Below, in pieces: positions 16,763-26,490 of a DNA stretch of 64,000 nt; position 1 is the first letter of the stretch; each line of letters starts with the position of its first letter. Position numbers and translations under genes: made by a program. Under the pieces are notes generated by a model. The model was given only the letters and a program-made list of their open reading frames with translations. It ran no database searches and was not told the DNA's origin. This DNA is from Streptomyces smaragdinus (GTDB lineage Bacteria; Actinomycetota; Actinomycetes; Streptomycetales; Streptomycetaceae): NCBI RefSeq assembly GCF_009604385.1, contig NZ_WEGJ01000003.1, positions 1-64,000 of the forward strand, given 5' to 3'.

Positions 16763-17676
16763 TCGGCGGGGTCGGGCTTCTCGCCTGTCGTGTAGCGGGC
16801 GAGGAAGCCCCAGGCGTCGGGGCGGGAGCCGTCGGTGTCGGTGAAGTCGTACTCCTTGGCGAGCTGTCCGCTGGAGAGGGACTGCCCGTTCCAGCGGGCG
16901 CGGTCGGGGTCCGCCGCGAGGGAGGCGACCGCGCGGCCGACGAGCGCGGGGGTCTCGGAGATGGCGAAGGTCGGCTCCTTGGCGATGCCGTCGCGCCAGT
17001 TCTCCTCCGTGACGCCGAAGCCGTCGAGCATCTGCTCCGAGCGCAGGAAGCCGGGGGTGATCGAGACGGCGGTGGCGGCGGCCTCCTTGAGGTCGTGGCT
17101 GAGGGCGAAGGCCATGCGGATGGGGGCGTTCTTCGTGAGGTCGTAGAAGAACTGCTCGCGGTAGCCCTTGTTCGACTCGGCCGTCCCGTCCGTCACCTCG
17201 ACCACCAGGCCGCCGGGGTTGCGGATGAGAAGGGGGAGGGCGAAGTGGGAGGTGATGATGTGGCTGCGGACACCGAGGTCGAGCATCCGCAGACCGCGGT
17301 CGAGCTCGATCTCCCACATCTTCCTGCCGAACTCGATGAGGTTCTCGCCACCCCAGATGTCGTTCACGAGGATGTCGAGCCGACCGTGATCGGCGTCGAT
17401 CCGCTCGACGACGGCCCGTACCTGCTCGGGCTCGAGATGATCGGCGGGTACGGCGATGCCCCGGCCCCCGGCGGCGTCGACGAGCTCGGCGGTCCCCTCG
17501 ATGGTCTCGCTGCTGCGCCCCACCTCGCTGACGCGCTCCCGGGTGGTCCGCCCGGTGACGTACACGGTCGCGCCCCTCTCCCCGAGCGCCACGGCGATGG
17601 CCCGCCCGGCCCCCCGGGTCGCCCCGGCGACGAGGGCGATGCGTCCGTCCAGTTCCTTGCCTGTGGTGTTTCCCAT
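16753..17676 (-). CDS. SDR family oxidoreductase
   Basis: This 307-aa short-chain dehydrogenase/reductase has the nucleotide-binding motif 'VAGATRGAGRAIA' (about 16-28), 'LDILVNDIWGG' in place of the usual NNAG strand, and a YxxxK active site in 'FFYDLTKNA' (about 180). The 'TGRT' motif after strand 2 favours NADPH. The substrate is unknown. The start at ATG 17676 gives 'MGNTTGKELDGRIALVAG'; no strong SD is visible. It converges on the WYL regulator and diverges from the DUF4240 gene. It could also be called an SDR-family enoyl reductase-like protein. Confidence 0.9.
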   Translation of the reverse strand: MGNTTGKELDGRIALVAGATRGAGRAIAVALGERGATVYVTGRTTRERVSEVGRSSETIEGTAELVDAAGGRGIAVPADHLEPEQVRAVVERIDADHGRLDILVNDIWGGENLIEFGRKMWEIELDRGLRMLDLGVRSHIITSHFALPLLIRNPGGLVVEVTDGTAESNKGYREQFFYDLTKNAPIRMAFALSHDLKEAAATAVSITPGFLRSEQMLDGFGVTEENWRDGIAKEPTFAISETPALVGRAVASLAADPDRARWNGQSLSSGQLAKEYDFTDTDGSRPDAWGFLARYTTGEKPDPADYR

Positions 17677-17803
17677 GGGTCGATCATCAGGGGGATACCC
17701 GACATCTGCTGTCGGGATTGGAAACCGGCAGCACACAACACCCCGCACCAATACCCCACTCCGCATGCGCCCCGGCCCCCCAGGCCGGATCCTGGACCGT
17801 GTG

Positions 17804-18325
17804 ATGGACGAGACGGAGTTCTGGGAGCTGATCGACCGCACCCGCGAGCTGACCGGGGGCGACCCCGAGGAACACGCCGACGCCCTGGTCGACGCCCTCA
17901 AACAGCTCGACCCCGACGCCGTGCTCGACTTCGCCAGACACTTCGAGTCCCGGATGAACCGCTCGTACCGCTGGGACGTCTGGGGCGCCGCCTGGGTCCT
18001 CATGGACGGCGCCAGCGACGACGCGTTCGAATACTTCCGCTGCTGGCTGATCGGCCGCGGCCGGGACGTCTTCGAGGGCGCGCTGCACGAGCCGGACGAT
18101 CTGGCCGACCTCCTCGACGACTTCGACGAGGAGACGGACGGCGAGGCGGAGGCCCTGGGCTATGTCTCCGACGAGGCGTACGAACAGCTGACCGGCCTCG
18201 AGGCGCCCCCGCTCGACCTGCCGCCCCCGCCCCCGGAGCCGGCCGGACCGCCGCTGGATTTCGAGAGCGAGCGCGTACTGGCGGACCGCTTCCCCCGGCT
18301 GTGGGAGCGGTACCGGGAGGAGTGA
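17804..18325 (+). CDS. DUF4240 domain protein
   Basis: This 173-aa acidic protein begins 'MDETEFWELIDRTRE'. The whole N-terminal part (1-130) matches DUF4240, with the family's 'SRMNRSYRWDVWGAAWVLMDGASDDAFEYFRCWLIGRG' core. A Pro-rich linker and short acidic tail follow. DUF4240 proteins occur with toxin/WGR-type genes and are thought to be binding proteins, but no activity is established. ATG 17804 follows GTG in frame; the SD is weak. It converges with the GNAT gene 4 bp downstream. Confidence 0.85.
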   Translation: MDETEFWELIDRTRELTGGDPEEHADALVDALKQLDPDAVLDFARHFESRMNRSYRWDVWGAAWVLMDGASDDAFEYFRCWLIGRGRDVFEGALHEPDDLADLLDDFDEETDGEAEALGYVSDEAYEQLTGLEAPPLDLPPPPPEPAGPPLDFESERVLADRFPRLWERYREE

Positions 18326-18329
18326 CCCC

Positions 18330-18818
18330 CTACAGCGCCCGCCCCATCAGCACGTCGTCCACCGGCTTCCCCTCGAGCAGGAACTCCCCCGGCAGCACGC
18401 CCTCCACCGCGTACCCCTCGGACTCGTACAGCGCCCGCGCCGGCGCGTTGTGCCCCAGCACGCGCAGCGTCAGCCGTACGGCGCCCTGCCGCCGCGCGGC
18501 GTCGGCCGCCGCCCGCAGCAGCGCGCGGGCGATGCCCCGGCCGCGCGCCCAGTCGTCGACGGCGAGGCCCTGGATCTGGCGGACGTGCGCGTTGGAGGCG
18601 AGGAACGTCGCGGGCGCCACCCGGATGTAGCCGGCGAGCCGGCCGTCGGCGTCCGCGACCAGGTAGTCCTCCGGGCGGTGGCGGCTGTCGAAGAACGGGT
18701 CGTACGGCGGCCGGGGCTTGGGGGTGACGGCGTGCAGCGGCGACCAGGTGCGGATGTCGAGGTCGCGCAGGTCGCGTTCGTCGGTGTACTCGGCGGGTCG
18801 TATGAAGTGTCGCGCCAT
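18330..18818 (-). CDS. GNAT family N-acetyltransferase
   Basis: This 162-aa GNAT protein has acetyl-CoA-binding motif A 'VDDWARGRGIARALLRAAADAA' (about 88-109) and the C-terminal 'NAPARALYESEGYAVEG' element. The substrate is unknown. The start at ATG 18818 gives 'MARHFIRPAEYTDERDLRDL'. It converges on DUF4240 and diverges from the epimerase gene with a short shared promoter region. Confidence 0.9.
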   Translation of the reverse strand: MARHFIRPAEYTDERDLRDLDIRTWSPLHAVTPKPRPPYDPFFDSRHRPEDYLVADADGRLAGYIRVAPATFLASNAHVRQIQGLAVDDWARGRGIARALLRAAADAARRQGAVRLTLRVLGHNAPARALYESEGYAVEGVLPGEFLLEGKPVDDVLMGRAL

Positions 18819-18876
18819 CGCCTCACTGTGCCATGTCCCTCGTCATCGGGGCGGCGTACGGGGGAGGATGTCCCCC

Positions 18877-19764
18877 ATGCGTATCGCCATCACCGGAGCC
18901 TCGGGACTGCTCGGATCCGCCCTCGCCCGTTCGCTGGAGGGCGACGGGCACGAGGTCGTACGTCTCGTACGCCGGGAGGTGGAGCGGGCCGGCGAGGTCC
19001 GGTGGGATCCGGAACGGGGATATGTCGACACCGCGGGGCTGACGGGGTGTGACGCGTTCGTCCATCTGGCGGCGAAGAGCATCACGATGCGCCGGTGGAC
19101 GCCCGCGGTGAAGCAGGCGCACTGGGACAGCCGGGTGCACGGCACGGCGGCGGTGTCGGAGGCGCTGGCGTCGATGGACCGGCCGCCGCGGGTGTTCCTG
19201 TGCGGCAGCGCGGTGGGGTATTACGGGGACACCGGGGACCGGCGGACGGACGAGACGGCGCCGCCCGGGGAGGGATTTCTCGCCGACATGGTCCAGGCCT
19301 GGGAGGCCGCGGCGGCACCGGCCCAGGAGGCGGGGGTGCGGACGGTGTTCGCGCGCACGGGGCTCGTGGTGGCGCGCGGCGGGGGCGCGTGGGGGAAGCT
19401 CTTCCCCATTTTCCGGGCGGGGCTGGGCGGGCGGATCGGCAACGGGCGGCAGTACTGGAGCTTCGTCGCGCTGCACGACCATGTGGCGGCGATGCGGCAT
19501 CTGATCGACACGGACTGGGTGTCGGGGCCGGTGAACGTGACGGCGCCGGAGCCGGTGACGAACCGGGAGGTCACGGCGGCGATGGGGCGGGTGCTGCACC
19601 GGCCGACGGTGCTGGCGGTGCCGGGGCCGGTGCTGAAGCTGGTGGTGGGTGACTTCGCGAACGACATGCTGGGGAGCCAGCGTGTGGTGCCGGCGCGGCT
19701 GCGGGAGTCGGGCTTCAAGTTCGCGTTCCCGACGGTGGAGCAGGCGGTACGGGCGGTCGCCTGA
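18877..19764 (+). CDS. TIGR01777 family NAD(P)-dependent epimerase (YfcH/SULA-like)
   Basis: This 295-aa extended SDR protein has the Rossmann motif 'ITGASGLLGSALA' (5-17) and the family hallmarks 'LAAKSI' and 'SAVGYYG'; the active-site Tyr is in 'GYYGDTG'. The C-terminal DUF1731 segment includes 'VVPARLRESGFKFAFPTVEQAVRAV'. The natural substrate is not established. ATG 18877 lies 9 bp after GGGGGAGG and is preferred over the ATG at 18868, which abuts the SD. Confidence 0.92.
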   Translation: MRIAITGASGLLGSALARSLEGDGHEVVRLVRREVERAGEVRWDPERGYVDTAGLTGCDAFVHLAAKSITMRRWTPAVKQAHWDSRVHGTAAVSEALASMDRPPRVFLCGSAVGYYGDTGDRRTDETAPPGEGFLADMVQAWEAAAAPAQEAGVRTVFARTGLVVARGGGAWGKLFPIFRAGLGGRIGNGRQYWSFVALHDHVAAMRHLIDTDWVSGPVNVTAPEPVTNREVTAAMGRVLHRPTVLAVPGPVLKLVVGDFANDMLGSQRVVPARLRESGFKFAFPTVEQAVRAVA

Positions 19765-19971
19765 GGCTGGGGTGACGGACGTTGCTCACGCGCGGGCGCA
19801 CACGCGCCGGTTGTGCTGCCGTGCCCACCCCGGTGCGCGGCGGACCCCGGCCGGAATCCGCCTTAATGTCGGTGCCGACCCGGATAGCGGACGCCCGGGT
19901 TGGGCATGAAACAGGCGCCTGATGGCACTCGAGTAGCGCTCGGCCGTGACTTCACAACCCCAGGAGGACCC

Positions 19972-21327
19972 GTGACCGGTAGCGCACGCCGGAAGCAGGT
20001 GGGCGGCAGCGAGAGCAGGTCCGACGTGGTGATCGTGGGCTCGGGCATCTCCGGGCTGGCCGCCGCCCAGCATCTGACCAGGGCGGGACTGTCGGTGGTG
20101 GTGCTGGAGTCCGGCGACCGCGTCGGCGGGCGGATGGCGACGGACACCGTGGACGGCTTCCGGCTGGACCGGGTGCCCCAGCTGCTCAACACCTCGTACC
20201 CCGAGCTGAGCCGCACCCCGGGCCTCGCGTCCCTGCCCCTGCGCCGCTTCCCCGGCGGTGTGGTGGTCGCGCACGACGGACGGCGTCACCGGCTGCGGCC
20301 GGGAGGCGCGAGCGGGAGCGCAGGGGGCGCAAAGGCCACCGCGCGCGCCCTCGTGAGCGCGGCGCGGGCGCCGCTGGGCGGGGTCGTCGACCACGCCCGC
20401 TTCGCCGCCGTCCTGGCCCGGCTGGCGTCCACGCCGGTGTCGCGGCTGCTGGCCCGCCCCGAGTACACCGCCCGGCGCGCGCTGGCGGAGCGGGGGCTGC
20501 GGGCGGGCGCCGTGGACACGCTCGTCCGGCCGCTGCTGCGCGCCCTGCTCAGCGACCCCGGCCTGGACACCTCGAGCCGCGGCATGGACCTGGTCCTGCG
20601 CAGCTTCGCCCTGGGCGCGCCGTGTCTGCCGGAGGGCGGCGCGGACACCGTGCCCCGGCTGCTCGCGGCCTCGCTGCCGCGCGGTGCGGTACGCACCGGC
20701 GTACGGGCGGTGGCGGTGTCCACGACGTCCGTGACGACGGCGGAGCACGGCACGCTGGACTGCCGGGCGGTGCTCGTCGCCACGGGGGCGCGGGCGGCGG
20801 CCGAGCTGCTGCCGGGGCTGCGCCTGCCCGCCTTCCACCCGGTGACGGTGCTGCATCACGCCGCCGACACCCCGCCGGCGGGGGACGCCGCGCTGCTGCT
20901 GGCGGGGGCGGGTGACGGGCCGGTGGCGCACACCGTGGTCGCGAGCGGGGTGGACGCCTCGCGGGCGCCGGCGGGCCGGGCGCTGATCACGTCGACCGTG
21001 CTGGGCCCCGCCTCGCGGACACCCCTCGCGGTGCTCGACAAGGAGGTCCGCGGGCAGCTGGGGCTGCTGCACCGGACGTCGGCGCACCGCTGGGAGCTCG
21101 TGGGGGCGTACCACGAGCCGGACGCGGTCCCCGTGATGGCGGCGCCGCACGACGCGATCCGGCCCGTACGGATGCTGTGCGGGCTGTACGTGTGCGGCGA
21201 CCACCGGGACACCTCGACCCCGCAGGGCGCGCTGTACTCCGGGCGGCGCGCCGCGGAGGCCCTGCTGCGGGACGTGGGCGTGCTGCGCAAGGGCACGCCG
21301 GCCGGGGAGCTGCGGACGGCGGCGTGA
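19972..21327 (+). CDS. FAD-dependent amine-oxidase/protoporphyrinogen-oxidase-like protein
   Basis: This 451-aa flavoprotein has an N-terminal dinucleotide-binding motif 'VVIVGSGISGLAAAQHL' (about 19-35) and the glutamate-containing 'VVLESGDRVGGRM' motif that binds the FAD ribose. A C-terminal 'LYVCGDHRDTSTPQGALYSGRRAAEAL' FAD segment is typical of the amine oxidase/HemY superfamily. The substrate is unknown. GTG 19972 sits 4 bp after a perfect AGGAGG and starts 'MTGSARRKQ'. The 207-bp upstream gap (19765-19971) shows no gene or clear promoter. It converges on the regulator at 21353. Confidence 0.9.
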   Translation: MTGSARRKQVGGSESRSDVVIVGSGISGLAAAQHLTRAGLSVVVLESGDRVGGRMATDTVDGFRLDRVPQLLNTSYPELSRTPGLASLPLRRFPGGVVVAHDGRRHRLRPGGASGSAGGAKATARALVSAARAPLGGVVDHARFAAVLARLASTPVSRLLARPEYTARRALAERGLRAGAVDTLVRPLLRALLSDPGLDTSSRGMDLVLRSFALGAPCLPEGGADTVPRLLAASLPRGAVRTGVRAVAVSTTSVTTAEHGTLDCRAVLVATGARAAAELLPGLRLPAFHPVTVLHHAADTPPAGDAALLLAGAGDGPVAHTVVASGVDASRAPAGRALITSTVLGPASRTPLAVLDKEVRGQLGLLHRTSAHRWELVGAYHEPDAVPVMAAPHDAIRPVRMLCGLYVCGDHRDTSTPQGALYSGRRAAEALLRDVGVLRKGTPAGELRTAA

Positions 21328-21352
21328 CCCTGCTTTTCCACGGACAAACCGG

Positions 21353-22843
21353 CTACCGCACCGCCGCCCCCGCAGCGCTGAGGGCGGCGGCGCGGTCGCG
21401 GTAGGCCCGTACCGGGGCGGCGTCGCGATAGGGCTCCAGACGGCGCTCAAAGTCCCGTACGTACTCCGTGGCGCGCGCCGAGCGCATCTCCGCCGCCGCC
21501 TGCGCCGCCTCCGCGCCCAGCTTGCACGCCACGTCGAGCTCGCCCAGCCCCAGCCGCGCGGAGGCCAGCACCACCCGGCAGAACAGCCGGCTGCGGGCGA
21601 ACGCCGGGGCGCGCAGCTGCAGCGAGCGCTCGGCGTGCTGGGCGGACATCCGGTACTGCTGCATGTCCCGGTGGCAGTGGCCGAACTCGTCCGCCAGCTG
21701 GGCCTCGTCGAAGTACCGCGCCCAGTGCGGCACGTCGTCCCCCGGCCGCGCCGTCTCCAGCGCCCGCTCCGCCCGCGCGAGGGACGCCGTACAGGCACGC
21801 ACCTCGCCCAGCACGCCGTGCCCGCGCGCCTCCGCCGCGTGCAGCATCGCCTGCACGGCCGGCGGCACCCCGCCGCCCACGCCCTGCTGCGCCACCCGCG
21901 CCAGCTGCACGGCCTCGCGCCCGTGCCCCAGATAGACGGCCTGACGGCTCATCGTGACCAGCACGTACGCCCCGTACGCCCGGTCCCCCGACGCCTGCGC
22001 CAGCCGCAGCGCCTGCACGAAGTACCGCTGCGCCAGCCCGTGCGCGGCGATGTCGTACGACGTCCAGCCCGCCAGCCGCGTCAGATCCGCAACCGCGGCG
22101 AACAGACGCCGCCCCGTCGTCTCGTTGTACGAGCCGCGCAGCATCGGCTCCGTCTCGTGCTCCAGATACCGCACGAGGGCCTGGCGCGCGTGCCCGCCCC
22201 CGTACGCGTGGTCGAGCGCCCGGAAGAGCTCGCCCACCGAACGCAGCGCCGCGATGTCGCCCTGCGACACCCGCTGCCCCGGCACCCGGTCCACCGACGC
22301 GAGCTCCGGCGCGCGGCGCGGCGCGGGCGGCACGGGGCGCAGCTGGGCCGGCACCCGCGCCTGCCCGTCCTGCGGGACGGCCTCGCCGCGGGCCACCCGT
22401 TCGTCGGGGCGCCCGATGAGCCAGTCCCGGCTCGGCACCACCAGCCCCGCCGGGGTGAACGCGATCTTCCGCAGCTCCGCCTGGCTCCCCGTGTCCTTGC
22501 GCCACAGCCCGGCCACGATGTCCACCGCCTCGGCCGGCGAGGCCGCGAACTCCAGCCCCGCGTAGACCGGCGCGCAGGCGTCCAGCCCCAGGTCCTGGGC
22601 GCTCAGCCGGCGGCCCAGCCGGCGGGTGAAGACCTCGGCGATCAGCGCCGGTGTCGTCCCCCGCGGCTGCTGCCCGCGCAGCCAGCGGGTGACGGAGGTC
22701 TTGTCGTAGCGGAGGTCCAGCCCGTGCTCGAGTCCGAGCTGGTCGACTCGTCGGGCGAGGCCGGCGTTGGAGAACCCCGCCTCGGCGATGAGCGCGGCGA
22801 GCTGGCGGTTAGGAGTGCGCTGTGAGGGTCGTTCCGTCGTCAC
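21353..22843 (-). CDS. NsdA-like transcriptional regulator with TPR-like C terminus
   Basis: This 496-aa protein has an N-terminal XRE/lambda-repressor-like DNA-binding region ('FSNAGLARRVDQLG...TSVTRWLRGQQPRG', about 23-62). A helical TPR-like region (about 200-480) contains repeated Ala-rich helices such as 'AVQLARVAQQGVGG'. This is the architecture of Streptomyces NsdA-type developmental regulators, which can repress secondary metabolism; orthology is not certain. GTG 22843 has AGGAG 9 bp upstream. It is divergent from lipB. Confidence 0.85.
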   Translation of the reverse strand: MTTERPSQRTPNRQLAALIAEAGFSNAGLARRVDQLGLEHGLDLRYDKTSVTRWLRGQQPRGTTPALIAEVFTRRLGRRLSAQDLGLDACAPVYAGLEFAASPAEAVDIVAGLWRKDTGSQAELRKIAFTPAGLVVPSRDWLIGRPDERVARGEAVPQDGQARVPAQLRPVPPAPRRAPELASVDRVPGQRVSQGDIAALRSVGELFRALDHAYGGGHARQALVRYLEHETEPMLRGSYNETTGRRLFAAVADLTRLAGWTSYDIAAHGLAQRYFVQALRLAQASGDRAYGAYVLVTMSRQAVYLGHGREAVQLARVAQQGVGGGVPPAVQAMLHAAEARGHGVLGEVRACTASLARAERALETARPGDDVPHWARYFDEAQLADEFGHCHRDMQQYRMSAQHAERSLQLRAPAFARSRLFCRVVLASARLGLGELDVACKLGAEAAQAAAEMRSARATEYVRDFERRLEPYRDAAPVRAYRDRAAALSAAGAAVR

Positions 22844-23023
22844 CTGTCGGATCTCCTGCCTGCCCTTAGTAGATCGGCGTGAATTTAGCTACCCATGACG
22901 CCCTCATCGCCACCTTCGTCCCTTATTCATCCGATCGTGTGAGGAGACCCGCTGGCAGGAGCCTCGCGGAGGCCGCCGTACAGTTGCTGGAGAGACATCG
23001 CGAGAAGAGCGGGAGAGCGGGCA

Positions 23024-23809
23024 GTGTCGACACTGAAGTTCACCCACCTGGGATTCGGCGCCGACGCCGTCGAATACGGGGAGGCCTGGCAGGAGCAGCG
23101 GCGCGTGCACTCGGCGCGGTTCGCCGACGAGATCGGCGACACCGTCCTGCTGCTCGAGCACCCCCCGGTGTACACGGCCGGTCGGCGCACGACGGACGAC
23201 GAGCGCCCCCTGGACGGCACCCCGGTCATCGACGTGGACCGCGGCGGCAAGATCACCTGGCACGGTCCGGGGCAGCTGGTCGGCTACCCCATCCTGAAGC
23301 TGCCGCGTCCGGTGGACGTCGTGGCGCACGTACGGCGGCTGGAGGAGGTGCTGATCCGCACCTGCGCGGAGTTCGGCGTCGAGTCCACCCGGATCGAGGG
23401 CCGCAGCGGCGTGTGGATCCTCGGCGACCCCATCGACGAGCGCCCCACCTCGTTCGGCGGTCTGTCGCTGGACCTGGACCCGCGGCTGAACGACGAGGAG
23501 TACGACCCGCGTCTCGCCGGTCCGGAGTACGCGCCGTCCAACGCCGGGCAGCGGCGCGAGGACCGCAAGATGGCCCAGATGGGCATCCGGGTGGCCAAGG
23601 GCGTGACGATGCACGGCTTCTCGTTCAACGTGAACCCCGACATGACCTGGTTCGACCGGATCGTCCCCTGCGGCATCCGGGACGCGGGCGTGACGTCCCT
23701 CTCGTACGAGACGGGAAGAGAGATCACCATCGCGGAGGTTCTCCCGGTGGTGGAGAAGCATCTGCGCGACGTACTGGAGTCGGCCGAGCCCCTGCCCCGG
23801 GCCGTCTGA
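23024..23809 (+). CDS. lipB: Lipoyl(octanoyl) transferase
   Basis: This 261-aa enzyme transfers octanoate from octanoyl-ACP to lipoyl domains of E2 proteins, the first step of lipoate assembly in the cytoplasm. The BPL/LplA fold signatures are present: '[17 protein letters not shown]', catalytic Lys192 in '[10 protein letters not shown]' and catalytic Cys216 in 'IVPCGI'. GTG 23024 follows a GGAGAG site. lipA follows after 85 bp, so the two genes act in sequence and may be co-transcribed. Products would serve the pyruvate and 2-oxoglutarate dehydrogenase complexes, including AceE encoded upstream. Confidence 0.97.
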   Translation: MSTLKFTHLGFGADAVEYGEAWQEQRRVHSARFADEIGDTVLLLEHPPVYTAGRRTTDDERPLDGTPVIDVDRGGKITWHGPGQLVGYPILKLPRPVDVVAHVRRLEEVLIRTCAEFGVESTRIEGRSGVWILGDPIDERPTSFGGLSLDLDPRLNDEEYDPRLAGPEYAPSNAGQRREDRKMAQMGIRVAKGVTMHGFSFNVNPDMTWFDRIVPCGIRDAGVTSLSYETGREITIAEVLPVVEKHLRDVLESAEPLPRAV

Positions 23810-23894
23810 CATCACACCTCTTGCGGGGTCCGACCCACACAACTCAAGGCGTATTCTGGGATGCGCCGAAGAATCGAAGCTGAGGAGCCCGGAC

Positions 23895-24833
23895 GTGTCT
23901 GCTGTCGCACCCGACGGTCGCAAGATGCTCCGCCTGGAGGTCCGGAACAGCCAGACCCCCATCGAACGCAAGCCGGAATGGATCAAGACCCGGGCGAAGA
24001 TGGGCCCCGAGTACAACGCGCTGCAGAAACTCGTCAAGGACGAGGGCCTGCACACGGTGTGCCAGGAGGCGGGCTGTCCCAACATCTTCGAGTGCTGGGA
24101 GGACCGCGAGGCGACGTTCCTCATCGGCGGCGAACAGTGCACCCGGCGCTGCGACTTCTGCCAGATCGACACCGGCAAGCCCGCCGACCTCGACCGTGAC
24201 GAGCCGCGCCGTGTCGCCGAGTCCGTCCAGCAGATGGGCCTGAAGTACGCCACGGTCACCGGCGTCGCCCGCGACGACCTCGAGGACGGCGGCGCCTGGC
24301 TGTACGCCGAGACCGTGCGCCGGATCCACGCCGCGATGCCCGACACCGGCGTCGAGCTGCTGATCCCCGACTTCAACGCCGTCCCCGAGCAGCTGGCCGA
24401 GGTCTTCTCGTCCCGCCCCGAGGTGCTGGCGCACAACGTCGAGACGGTCCCGCGGATCTTCAAGCGCATCCGCCCCGGCTTCCGCTACGAGCGCTCCCTC
24501 GCCGTCATCACCCGCGCCCGTGAGGCCGGCCTGGTGACGAAGTCCAACCTGATCCTGGGCATGGGCGAGGAGCGCGAGGAGGTCAGCCAGGCGCTGCGCG
24601 ACCTGTACGACGCGGGCTGCGAGCTGATCACGATCACCCAGTATCTGCGGCCCACCCCCCGCCACCACCCCGTGGAGCGCTGGGTCAAGCCGCAGGAGTT
24701 CGTCGAGCTGCAGCAGGAGGCGGAGGAGATCGGCTACGCCGGTGTCATGTCCGGTCCGCTCGTCCGTTCGTCGTACCGGGCGGGGCGGCTGTACAAGCAG
24801 GCCGTCGAGCACCGGGCCCGGTCGGCGGCGTAA
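23895..24833 (+). CDS. lipA: Lipoyl synthase
   Basis: This 312-aa radical SAM enzyme inserts two sulfur atoms into octanoyl-protein to make the lipoyl cofactor. Both iron-sulfur clusters are accounted for: the auxiliary cluster ligands Cys56, Cys61 and Cys67 in '[12 protein letters not shown]', and the radical-SAM ligands Cys82, Cys86 and Cys89 in 'CTRRCDFC'. The C-terminal 'RSSYRAG' supplies the conserved Ser ligand. GTG 23895 has AGGAG 7 bp upstream. Confidence 0.98.
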   Translation: MSAVAPDGRKMLRLEVRNSQTPIERKPEWIKTRAKMGPEYNALQKLVKDEGLHTVCQEAGCPNIFECWEDREATFLIGGEQCTRRCDFCQIDTGKPADLDRDEPRRVAESVQQMGLKYATVTGVARDDLEDGGAWLYAETVRRIHAAMPDTGVELLIPDFNAVPEQLAEVFSSRPEVLAHNVETVPRIFKRIRPGFRYERSLAVITRAREAGLVTKSNLILGMGEEREEVSQALRDLYDAGCELITITQYLRPTPRHHPVERWVKPQEFVELQQEAEEIGYAGVMSGPLVRSSYRAGRLYKQAVEHRARSAA

Positions 24834-24962
24834 CGGGCCGTCACCGGCCTTTTATGGGCGTTTGACCGGCCGGTCATGCGCTGGTAACACCCAGATGTGA
24901 GCATCAGAGCCGGGAGGAAGCCCTCCTTCCGGCACACGGACTCTCGGGGAGGGAAGACGCTG

Positions 24963-25163
24963 ATGCAACCGGTACACGCGCGGACAGCCACGGTCACGGA
25001 AACCCTGCGCACGCTCGAGAGGGTGCTGCTGCGGGCCGGTCACAGCACGGCCAGGCGCAATGCCTGGAACGCGGTGCTGGAGGACCGCCGGCGGGCACGG
25101 GACCGCCGGGAGACCGAGCAGGTGATGAGGGCCACGACGACCGGGGGCGTGCGGCCCACGTAG
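24963..25163 (+). CDS. Small conserved helical protein, SCO2195-like
   Basis: This 66-aa basic protein begins 'MQPVHARTATVTETLRTLERV' and is predicted as two amphipathic helices rich in Arg ('STARRNAWNAVLEDRRRARDRRETEQVM'). ATG 24963 is preferred over GTG 24897 because a GGAGGGAAG site lies about 10 bp upstream and the extension is low-complexity. It lies between lipA and the DUF4191 gene, as in S. coelicolor as I recall. The function is unknown. Confidence 0.7.
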   Translation: MQPVHARTATVTETLRTLERVLLRAGHSTARRNAWNAVLEDRRRARDRRETEQVMRATTTGGVRPT

Positions 25164-25173
25164 AATTCTGGAC

Positions 25174-25869
25174 ATGGCCACCGCATCCCCCGAGAACAGC
25201 CCCGGGCGACTGAAGCAGATCGCCCTGACGTACAAGATGACCAAGAAGGCCGATCCCGCGATCGGTCTGTGGATCGCCGGCACCGGCATCGTGATCCTGG
25301 GCGCCCTGCTGGGCCTCGGCTTCGCCCTCGGTCATCCGGTCTACCTGGGCATTCTCGGTCTGCTCCTGGCCCTGCTGGGCATGGCGATCATCTTCGGCCG
25401 GCGGGCCGAGAAGGCCGCCTTCGGTCAGATGGAGGGCCAGCCGGGCGCCGCGGCGGCCGTGCTGGACAACATGAAGCGCCAGTGGACGGTCACCCCGGCC
25501 GTGGCGATGAACCGCAACCAGGACGTCGTGCACCGCGCCGTCGGCAAGGCCGGCATCGTGCTGGTCGCCGAGGGCAGCCCGAACCGGACCAAGAGCCTGC
25601 TGGCCGCCGAGAAGAAGCGCATGGCGCGGATCGTGGCCGATGTGCCGGTGCACGACTTCGTCGTGGGCAACGAGGAGGGCCAGGTCCCGCTGAAGAAGGT
25701 CCGCGCGACGCTGATGAAGCTGCCGCGGACGCTGTCGGGGCCGCAGGTGACGCAGGTCAACGACCGGCTGAAGGCGCTCGGGGACCTGATGTCGAACATG
25801 CCGATCCCGAAGGGGCCGATCCCCGGGCGCGGGATGCGGATGCCGAAGGGGCAGGGGCGGATGCGCTGA
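25174..25869 (+). CDS. DUF4191 domain membrane protein
   Basis: This 231-aa protein has two adjacent transmembrane helices (about 29-50 and 54-74), a positively charged N terminus and a soluble C-terminal domain ending in a Gly/Pro/Met/Arg-rich tail. It matches DUF4191, a membrane family conserved next to lipA and glnA in actinobacteria; its role is unknown. ATG 25174 lies 10 bp after the small upstream gene. A strong hairpin follows. Confidence 0.88.
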   Translation: MATASPENSPGRLKQIALTYKMTKKADPAIGLWIAGTGIVILGALLGLGFALGHPVYLGILGLLLALLGMAIIFGRRAEKAAFGQMEGQPGAAAAVLDNMKRQWTVTPAVAMNRNQDVVHRAVGKAGIVLVAEGSPNRTKSLLAAEKKRMARIVADVPVHDFVVGNEEGQVPLKKVRATLMKLPRTLSGPQVTQVNDRLKALGDLMSNMPIPKGPIPGRGMRMPKGQGRMR

Positions 25870-25889
25870 GCGTTTTTCTCCCGTACGTA

Positions 25890-25926
25890 CGCCGAAGGGG
25901 CCGGAATCCGGCCCCTTCGGCGTTTT
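25890..25926. terminator. Bidirectional terminator between DUF4191 and RDD genes
   Basis: Perfect 15-bp stem: CGCCGAAGGGGCCGG (25890-25904) pairs with CCGGCCCCTTCGGCG (25908-25922) around AAT, followed by TTTT. It lies between two convergent genes and can serve both. Confidence 0.9.
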
Positions 25927-25939
25927 CGTTTCCGTACGG

Positions 25940-26407
25940 CTAGATCCGGACCTCGACCGAGCCCGCCAGGCGGTCGTGCAGACCGCGGGTGTCCCGGTCC
26001 CAGATCACGGCGGGGATCACCAGGCAGAGCAGCGCGGTGCGCACGACCGTACGGCCGAGGCCCAGCCGGGCGCCGCCGGCGCCGATCACCCGGATGCCCA
26101 GGATCCGCTTACCCGGGGTGACGCCGATCGTGCCCACGGTGACGACGGCGAGCACGAAGTAGACCAGGATCGCCCAGTTGCCGATCGAATTCTGTTCACC
26201 CCGGGCGAACAGGCCGTATGCGATCACGAGGCACAGGATCCAGTCGACGAAGAGCGCGGCGAACCGCCGCCCCACCGGCGCGATCGACCCCGGGCCCTCC
26301 TGGGGAAGTCCCAGCCCCTCGCCGCGGTAGCCGAAATCGACGCCCATCGACTCCGCCGCCGCACGGGGCCCCGAGAGCCACGAACCCGCCGCCTGACGCT
26401 TATCCAT
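25940..26407 (-). CDS. RDD family membrane protein
   Basis: This 155-aa protein begins 'MDKRQAAGSWLSGPRAAAES'. The RDD domain (about 48-153) has the Arg/Asp signatures 'VGRRFAALFVDWILC' and 'TPGKRILGIRVI' and three predicted transmembrane helices; it ends 'DRDTRGLHDRLAGSVEV'. RDD proteins may move ions or small solutes; no substrate is known here. ATG 26407 lacks a strong SD. It is divergent from glnA and shares its promoter region. Confidence 0.9.
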   Translation of the reverse strand: MDKRQAAGSWLSGPRAAAESMGVDFGYRGEGLGLPQEGPGSIAPVGRRFAALFVDWILCLVIAYGLFARGEQNSIGNWAILVYFVLAVVTVGTIGVTPGKRILGIRVIGAGGARLGLGRTVVRTALLCLVIPAVIWDRDTRGLHDRLAGSVEVRI

Positions 26408-26490
26408 CTCTGCCACACGTCCACGGTACGCCGCCGCCCGAAACACCCCGCCGCCCGGGTCGCGCTGCGGGGCTGGTGGGACGGGGCTGG

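Noticed and set aside
24910..24932. Imperfect hairpin before the 66-aa gene (CCGGGAGGAAG / CTCCTTCCGG)
   Set aside because: Only about nine pairs with wobble; could be chance overlap with the SD-like purine runs.
24897..24962. Longer N terminus for the 66-aa protein from GTG 24897
   Set aside because: A better SD precedes ATG 24963 and the extension overlaps an inverted repeat.
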